Shown piece after piece: positions 14,158-17,603 of a DNA stretch of 17,603 nucleotides. Within the stretch, counting starts at the first letter, position 1; each line of letters begins with the position of its first letter. The notes under the pieces are model-generated. The model ran no database searches and was not told where the DNA came from. It was given only the letters and a program-made list of their open reading frames with translations. This DNA is from Galactobacillus timonensis (GTDB lineage: Bacteria > Bacillota_I > Bacilli_A > Erysipelotrichales > Erysipelotrichaceae). The position numbers and the translations under genes were made by a program. The stretch lies in assembly GCF_900240265.1 (NCBI RefSeq), contig NZ_LT964739.1, positions 1,768,411 to 1,786,013 of the forward strand. Reading direction: 5' to 3'.

Positions 14158-14453
14158 CAAAAATCATTCAGATGATTAGGATGTTTAACAATTTTGTATT
14201 GTGAATGTGGTACACTAACCATGGTTTTGGTTATGGGTTCAGAGATGGCTGGAAACTAGTCTCTGAACCTTTTCCTTTCTATTGATGTCTCTAACCGCAT
14301 GATAATCGGTAAATACGAAAAGGAGAAGGTCTTTGTGCCTCCCCATGAGGGTTTACAGCTCTTTAACTCCTCCCGGATCATCAATCCCAGGATTTCTTAG
14401 AGGCACCCCCAAACCCCATCTATTTTTAGATAGTCGCATTATTAAGCCAAAAC

Positions 14454-14485
14454 AAAAGGCTCCTGCCCAATCGCGGGGGCCTTTT
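14454..14485. terminator. Terminator cut off from copy B tail by ISL3
   Basis: AAAAGGC (14454-14460) pairs with GCCTTTT (14479-14485), with a further GC-rich inner stem (CCTGC with GCGGG). It ends in TTTTC on the plus strand and also has a T-run on the minus strand. Before ISL3 copy 2 inserted it lay about 35 bp after the stop at 11766. Confidence 0.65.
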
Positions 14486-14511
14486 CAAATGGGCAATACC
14501 GGTCAATCCGT

Positions 14512-14536
14512 CAATCCCCGTTGACTGCCTGACACG
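14512..14536. repeat. 25-bp direct repeat, copy B
   Basis: Partner of 9781-9805 (22 of 25 identical), again just beyond a terminator and in the same orientation. It marks the right side of the duplicated block. Confidence 0.5.
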
Positions 14537-14726
14537 TCCGGTAACGCGCGTATACGCTCACACACGATTTCGATTCTGCGTTGAATTTGCGTTGTGGCTC
14601 GGCCAGGGTGAAGCTATCGCGTTGCATGTCGATGATGAGCAACACGATAGGTTTGAATTTCATAAATCGCTCAAGTGAAAAGTTAAATTCCACTTTAGAA
14701 GGCAAGTGGAAATAAGTCGTACAGAA

Positions 14727-14768
14727 GCGATGAACAGGGCATAATTTCGCTCTCGTTCATCGCCTTTT
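14727..14768 (+). terminator. Terminator-like hairpin
   Basis: GCGATGAAC (14727-14735) pairs perfectly with GTTCATCGC (14755-14763), followed by CTTTTG. The 19-nt loop is longer than usual. Confidence 0.5.
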
Positions 14769-14815
14769 GCTTGCGTTTCTGCCTTTTTGGCCTCAGAATA
14801 ATAGTGTCGAGAGAT

Positions 14816-14921
14816 CTAAAGAGACGCGTTGAAAGTCAATGAACTTTTAGCAGTTCATTGCCGTGAAAGAGTTATTTCAACTTGCGGATCGACGGCTTTT
14901 GCTAAACTATCGTCTCTTTAG
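14816..14921. promoter_or_regulatory. Nested multi-stem fold, 106 bp
   Basis: Outer stem CTAAAGAGACG (14816-14826) with CGTCTCTTTAG (14911-14921), 11 bp perfect. Inside are GTTGAAA (14828-14834) with TTTCAAC (14875-14881) and, within that, CAATGAAC (14837-14844) with GTTCATTG (14853-14860) around an 8-nt loop. A competing stem GCCGT (14860-14864) with ACGGC (14892-14896) is possible. It is either a structured RNA or a small MITE-like fold-back element; I see no target duplication next to it. Confidence 0.5.
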
Positions 14922-14949
14922 CACGTATGGCTTCAGAATTACTTCATCT

Positions 14950-15054
14950 GAATTTGAAATGTTATGGAGCCCAAATTCATAGAATTTCTTTGCCGTGGTG
15001 GGACTAAGAAATTCAAGGAGCTGAAAGGATGACTTGCCGTTCAGCTTTTCTTTT
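14950..15054 (+). promoter_or_regulatory. Attenuator-like leader ending in a terminator
   Basis: Two GAATTT arms (14950, 14982) and two AAATTC arms (14973, 15009) can pair in more than one way. They are followed by the terminator AGCTGAA/TTCAGCT (15019-15046) with TTTTCTTTT. It lies 127 bp upstream of dnaD. No known riboswitch core recognised. Confidence 0.45.
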
Positions 15055-15120
15055 GGGTACGAGTTGATGTTTTCAGAGATGATATTGCATGCATGCTGGT
15101 TGACAGGGTCTTTTTGGTAT

Positions 15121-15150
15121 TTGATTTCAGGTATGTGGAACTGCTAATAT
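15121..15150 (+). promoter_or_regulatory. Candidate promoter of dnaD-nth
   Basis: TTGATT (15121-15126) and TAATAT (15145-15150), 18-bp spacer. The start codon of dnaD is 31 bp downstream. A consensus TTGACA about 20 bp upstream has no -10 box at the right distance. Confidence 0.4.
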
Positions 15151-15181
15151 TTAGAAACTGTGCGGAGCGAATAATAACGAT

Positions 15182-15694
15182 ATGAAGTGGTATGAAGAAC
15201 ATTATGTGAACCGGCGCGACTGGGTGCTGGATCATTTGGAGTATCTTGCCCTGACTCCTGCGGAGCTGGAGATTGTGATGCTGATTGATTTCAGCAGCCA
15301 GTATCAGCTGCCGATTTCCATGGACAGTCTTTCGAGCAAGAGCGGCCTGACGATGGATGAGGTCAATGATGCTGTATCGTCGCTGGTGGCCCGCCGCTAT
15401 CTGACGATCCGGGCTTCGGGAGGAAACGTTGCTTTCCGTCTGGACGGTCTGTTTTCGACGGATACGGCAAAGGAGAAGAACGTACTGGATGCGTCGCTGT
15501 TTGAGACGTTTGAAAGCGAGTTCCGCCGCACCCTCTCCCAGAAGGAGATGGAGAAAATCAGTGAATGGAGCCGTACCTATGACAAGAAGCTGATTCTGGA
15601 AGCGCTGCGTCAGGCTTCGATGTATCAGAAGCTGAATCTTCCCTATGTCGAAAAAATTCTGATCCGTCTGAGTGAGAAGGAGGCAGGTGCATGA
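15182..15694 (+). CDS. dnaD: DnaD-like replication initiation protein, 170 aa
   Basis: Shorter than Bacillus DnaD (about 230 aa) but with both expected parts. An N-terminal winged-helix region (residues 15-95) contains ALTPAELEIVMLIDF and SKSGLTMDEVNDAVSSLVARRYLTI. A C-terminal DnaD-type helical domain (about 108-165) contains LFETFESEFRRTLSQKEMEKISEW and LILEALRQASMYQKLNLPYVEKIL. In Bacillus, DnaD acts with DnaB and DnaI to load the replicative helicase at origins and stalled forks. The start ATG has only GGAG at 14 nt, a weak ribosome binding site. It overlaps nth by 4 bp, and the dnaD-nth order is conserved in Bacillus. Compared with the AT-rich cargo genes, its codons look native. Confidence 0.88.
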   Translation: MKWYEEHYVNRRDWVLDHLEYLALTPAELEIVMLIDFSSQYQLPISMDSLSSKSGLTMDEVNDAVSSLVARRYLTIRASGGNVAFRLDGLFSTDTAKEKNVLDASLFETFESEFRRTLSQKEMEKISEWSRTYDKKLILEALRQASMYQKLNLPYVEKILIRLSEKEAGA

Positions 15695-16347
15695 AACCGG
15701 AGGAAATTCTTGCGCAGCTGGATCAGCTGTTTCCAGATGCGCGCTGTGAGCTGACTCACCGCAATGCATATGAGATGGCAGTTGCGGTCATTCTTTCGGC
15801 GCAAACGACCGATGCCTCGGTGAACCGGGTGACGCCGGCGCTGTTTGAAGCCTATCCAACCGTGCAGGATCTTGCGGCTGCGAAGCAGAGCGATGTAGAG
15901 AGGTATATTGCCACTTTGGGGCTTTACCGCAATAAGGCACGCTCGATCATCGGCTTTGCCAGGGACGTTGTGGAGCGTTACAACGGCGAGATTCCTTCCT
16001 CGATGGAAGATTTGACGTCGCTTCCCGGAGTCGGCCGCAAATGTGCCAATGTCATTCGCAGCGAGTGCTTTGGAATCCCTTCGCTGGCCGTCGATACGCA
16101 TGTGTCGAGAATTGCCAAGCGGCTGAAACTGGCGGCAGAGAAAGACGATGTGGATACGATTGAGAGGAAGCTGTGCCGCAAGTTTCCGAAGGAAACCTGG
16201 ATTTCTGTGCATCATCATATGATCTTCTTTGGAAGATACCTGTGTCATGCGCGCAATCCGGAATGCTGGCGCTGTCCGTTTGTTCAGGACTGCCGCGAGA
16301 AAAAGAAATACTTTGGCAAAACGGAAAAGGCCGGGGAACGGTCGTGA
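15691..16347 (+). CDS. nth: Endonuclease III
   Basis: 218-aa base-excision-repair DNA glycosylase/AP lyase that removes oxidised pyrimidines. The helix-hairpin-helix LPGVGRKCAN lies at residues 111-120 with the catalytic Lys117, followed by Asp135 in VDTHVSR. The [4Fe-4S] cluster ligands C185, C192, C195 and C201 show the family spacing C-x6-C-x2-C-x5-C. The length is that of E. coli Nth. AAGGAGG sits 8-9 nt before ATG 15691, inside the end of dnaD, so the two are co-translated. The operon ends in a terminator at 16366. Confidence 0.97.
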   Translation: MKPEEILAQLDQLFPDARCELTHRNAYEMAVAVILSAQTTDASVNRVTPALFEAYPTVQDLAAAKQSDVERYIATLGLYRNKARSIIGFARDVVERYNGEIPSSMEDLTSLPGVGRKCANVIRSECFGIPSLAVDTHVSRIAKRLKLAAEKDDVDTIERKLCRKFPKETWISVHHHMIFFGRYLCHARNPECWRCPFVQDCREKKKYFGKTEKAGERS

Positions 16348-16365
16348 TCACAGATCTGTGACCAT

Positions 16366-16387
16366 GACCGTCTCCGGTCTTTTTTTT
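16366..16387 (+). terminator. Terminator of dnaD-nth
   Basis: GACCG (16366-16370), loop TCTC, CGGTC (16375-16379), then eight Ts (16380-16387). A competing larger stem, ACGGTC with GACCGT, encloses the 14-bp palindrome TCACAGATCTGTGA (16348-16361) that begins at the nth stop codon. Confidence 0.85.
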
Positions 16388-16488
16388 AAAAAAATCCTCA
16401 TTTGCACCAAGGTGGTGGAAGAACGGGTTGCAGTTCTGATCCAGGGCTATAATGATCGTGTCCTGGAAAGGGGACAGATCAGGAAGTC

Positions 16489-16555
16489 TCCAGGAGTTGA
16501 TTAGCGCTGACTTGGCGGTTTCGTTAGTCAACTCCTGGAAACTTCAAACCGCCAA
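16489..16555 (+). promoter_or_regulatory. Interleaved inverted repeats (possible pseudoknot) before the transposase
   Basis: A: TCCAGGAGTTGA (16489-16500). B: TTGGCGGTTT (16512-16521). A': TCAACTCCTGGA (16528-16539). B': AAACCGCCAA (16546-16555). Both pairs are perfect (12 and 10 bp) and interleaved A-B-A'-B', so the RNA could form a pseudoknot or two mutually exclusive hairpins. The ATG follows at 16560. The only good AGGAG here is inside A and pairs with CTCCT in A'. Confidence 0.75.
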
Positions 16556-16559
16556 ACAA

Positions 16560-17591
16560 ATGAATAATCTCAAGAAGAACCGTCACTTCTGGGGACGGTC
16601 TTTGAGAAAGCTTGAATGGGACAAGTACCATGACATTTCAGATTCTCAAAAGCTCATTTCCCATACCATTCACGAATGGTATAATGCCAAACACCCAGAG
16701 TTTTCGGCAGATGAAATCAAATTTCTGAATAACAGAAATATTGAATCCTGCCCGCATTGCGGCAGCACGAATTTCATCAAGTATGGTTTTTATAAGAATG
16801 GCATGCGCTGTTACCTCTGCCATGATTGCGGGCATAAGTTTTCACCTATTACCAACACAATATTTGATGATCGGAAGATTCCAATCTCCGAATGGATTGA
16901 ATATCTTCTGTATCTGTTTGAATTTCATTCTATTAATTCATCTGCCAGGGATAATCGAAACGCCGAAAGCACAGGCAGATACTGGCTGAAAAAGGTATTT
17001 TTTGTTCTGAATGGAATTCAGGATAACATTGTGCTCAAAGGGAAAATATACCTTGATGAAATGTTCTTCCCTGTCATAAAGAGAAGAACGATTACGAAAG
17101 ACGGAAAGAAACTTCGCGGCATATCAAAGAATAAGATTTGTGTTGTCGCAGCACACGACGGGCACGGGACAAACCTCATCATAGTTGAACATGTCTCCAA
17201 GCCCTCCCGCAAAAGCACATGGGCGGCGCTCGGGAATCATATACAGCCAGGCTCTGAACTGATTCATGATGGTGACAATTCTCATTCTGTTCTGATCGAG
17301 AAACTGGGTCTGTCAGAAGAGATCCATCTCGCAAAAGAAACGAAGGGATTGCCTGACGAAAAGAATCCGTTAGACAAGATCAACAACCTTCATGCTCTGG
17401 TAAAGCAATACATGCGCATGCATGGAGGATACAACAGAGAAGATCTACAAGACTGGATGAATCTGATCTGGTTCATCCTTTCCAAGCCGGACAACAGGTA
17501 TGAAAAGATCGACTTATTTCTCAACATGGCGCTAAACGCACCAGGAAAAGTGCGATATCGGGACCGGATGGCTAAAAATGTCAATAAATAA
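16560..17591 (+). CDS. IS1595-family (ISXO2-like) transposase
   Basis: 343 aa from ATG 16560. The frame is open back to 16452, but that extension runs through the inverted repeats. No clear ribosome binding site directly precedes either start. A zinc ribbon lies at C64/C67 (CPHC) and C84/C87/C90 (CYLCHDC), with GHKFSPITNTIF after it, as in IS1595 and IS1 relatives. The ISXO2-like catalytic domain begins around residue 160: D166 (KIYLDEMFF), D237 (LIHDGDNSH), then N275/N276 and K282 (INNLHALVK) where a Glu would be expected. IS1595 members with Asn in this place (DDN-K) are known, so this need not be inactivating. The gene is complete. Confidence 0.82.
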   Translation: MNNLKKNRHFWGRSLRKLEWDKYHDISDSQKLISHTIHEWYNAKHPEFSADEIKFLNNRNIESCPHCGSTNFIKYGFYKNGMRCYLCHDCGHKFSPITNTIFDDRKIPISEWIEYLLYLFEFHSINSSARDNRNAESTGRYWLKKVFFVLNGIQDNIVLKGKIYLDEMFFPVIKRRTITKDGKKLRGISKNKICVVAAHDGHGTNLIIVEHVSKPSRKSTWAALGNHIQPGSELIHDGDNSHSVLIEKLGLSEEIHLAKETKGLPDEKNPLDKINNLHALVKQYMRMHGGYNREDLQDWMNLIWFILSKPDNRYEKIDLFLNMALNAPGKVRYRDRMAKNVNK

Positions 17592-17603
17592 GCCTATGAA
17601 TAC

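Larger units (their letters stand above)
11794..14435 (-). mobile_element. ISL3-family element, copy 2 (inverted)
   Basis: 2,642 bp, the same length as copy 1 and about 99.7% identical to it in opposite orientation. GCATTATT duplications flank it exactly. All three genes are intact. Differences seen from copy 1 include the loss of an upstream ATG before the transposase and Cys-to-Arg in the 99-aa ORF. Confidence 0.96.
14537..15120. other. Gene-poor stretch with a chain of perfect inverted repeats
   Basis: No convincing gene. Successive perfect repeats: TTCCACTT/AAGTGGAA (14688-14711), GCGATGAAC/GTTCATCGC (14727-14763), CTAAAGAGACG/CGTCTCTTTAG (14816-14921) with two nested stems, GAATTTG/CAAATTC (14950-14978), GAATTTCTT/AAGAAATTC (14982-15014) and AGCTGAA/TTCAGCT with a T-run (15019-15054). 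A minus-strand open frame at 14511-14705 has no recognisable content. The strand of any transcript is uncertain, but the two T-runs point to the plus strand. Confidence 0.55.
16388..17603 (+). mobile_element. IS1595-like element, incomplete at the window edge
   Basis: Defined by the transposase at 16560-17591. The left end lies somewhere between the nth terminator and about 16489; the right end is outside the window, so terminal repeats cannot be compared. Insertion just after a terminator leaves the dnaD-nth operon intact. Confidence 0.6.

Noticed and set aside
6746..14435. Composite transposon formed by the two ISL3 copies carrying the lipoprotein island
   Set aside because: The outer flanks differ (CGAAAAAG on the left, GCATTATT on the right), while each single copy is perfectly flanked by its own duplication. 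The copies therefore arrived independently.
14511..14705. A 64-codon minus-strand frame containing IVLLIIDMQRDSF, reminiscent of an isochorismatase start
   Set aside because: The resemblance is limited to a few residues, the frame ends shortly after, and it overlaps the 25-bp repeat and an inverted repeat.
14816..14921. A clear MITE with 11-bp terminal repeats
   Set aside because: No target duplication flanks it and nested internal stems suggest an RNA fold, so I list it only as a structured element with MITE as one option.
15041..16248. Long minus-strand open frames opposite dnaD and nth
   Set aside because: They are antisense to two well-supported genes, have no ribosome binding sites and give compositions typical of reverse-strand shadows.
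1..17603. CRISPR array, tRNA or rRNA
   Set aside because: I saw no regularly spaced direct repeats, no cloverleaf with a TTCRA-type arm and no rRNA core motif.

Overview
The window looks like a chromosomal stretch of a low-to-mid GC Gram-positive bacterium (Bacillota). The evidence is strong AGGAGG-type ribosome binding sites, a dnaD-nth gene pair as in Bacillus, a lipobox lipoprotein, and IS families common in gut Firmicutes. An Erysipelotrichales-type gut organism is my guess, not something the sequence proves. No RNA gene of a known family, tRNA or CRISPR array was recognised.

Layout. Positions 1-1576: an AT-rich cassette of three overlapping genes, namely an uncharacterised 373-aa protein with a conserved-looking His/Asp motif and two small membrane proteins. 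About 1588-3994: a complete IS21-family element (istA, istB). 4014-4408: a small XRE-type regulator whose ribosome binding site lies in a long hairpin. 4409-4856: a GC-rich, gene-free, hairpin-dense stretch that I read as part of a large structured RNA; it seems to resume at 9432. About 4857-9431: an IS1182-family element (transposase on the minus strand) interrupted close to its right end by a 2,642-bp three-gene ISL3-family element (6746-9387) with an 8-bp target duplication. 9610-11768: remnants of a short repeated coding tail, an uncharacterised 226-aa protein and a lipoprotein, the last two on the minus strand. 11794-14435: a second, about 99.7% identical ISL3 copy in inverted orientation with its own perfect 8-bp target duplication. 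14436-15181: a gene-poor stretch with a chain of perfect inverted repeats and terminators. 15182-16347: the dnaD-nth housekeeping operon. 16560 to the end: an IS1595-like transposase with a possible pseudoknot just upstream of its start; its right end is outside the window.

How it fits together. Most of the DNA is mobile elements stacked on and inside one another. Removing them in order (ISL3 copies first, then IS1182) rebuilds the older locus: the XRE regulator followed by a probable 600-nt-class structured RNA region, then the lipoprotein island, then dnaD-nth. The best candidates for undescribed biology are the XRE/structured-RNA locus, the three-gene cassette at the left edge, the interleaved inverted repeats before the IS1595-like transposase, and the terminator hairpins just inside both IS1182 ends.
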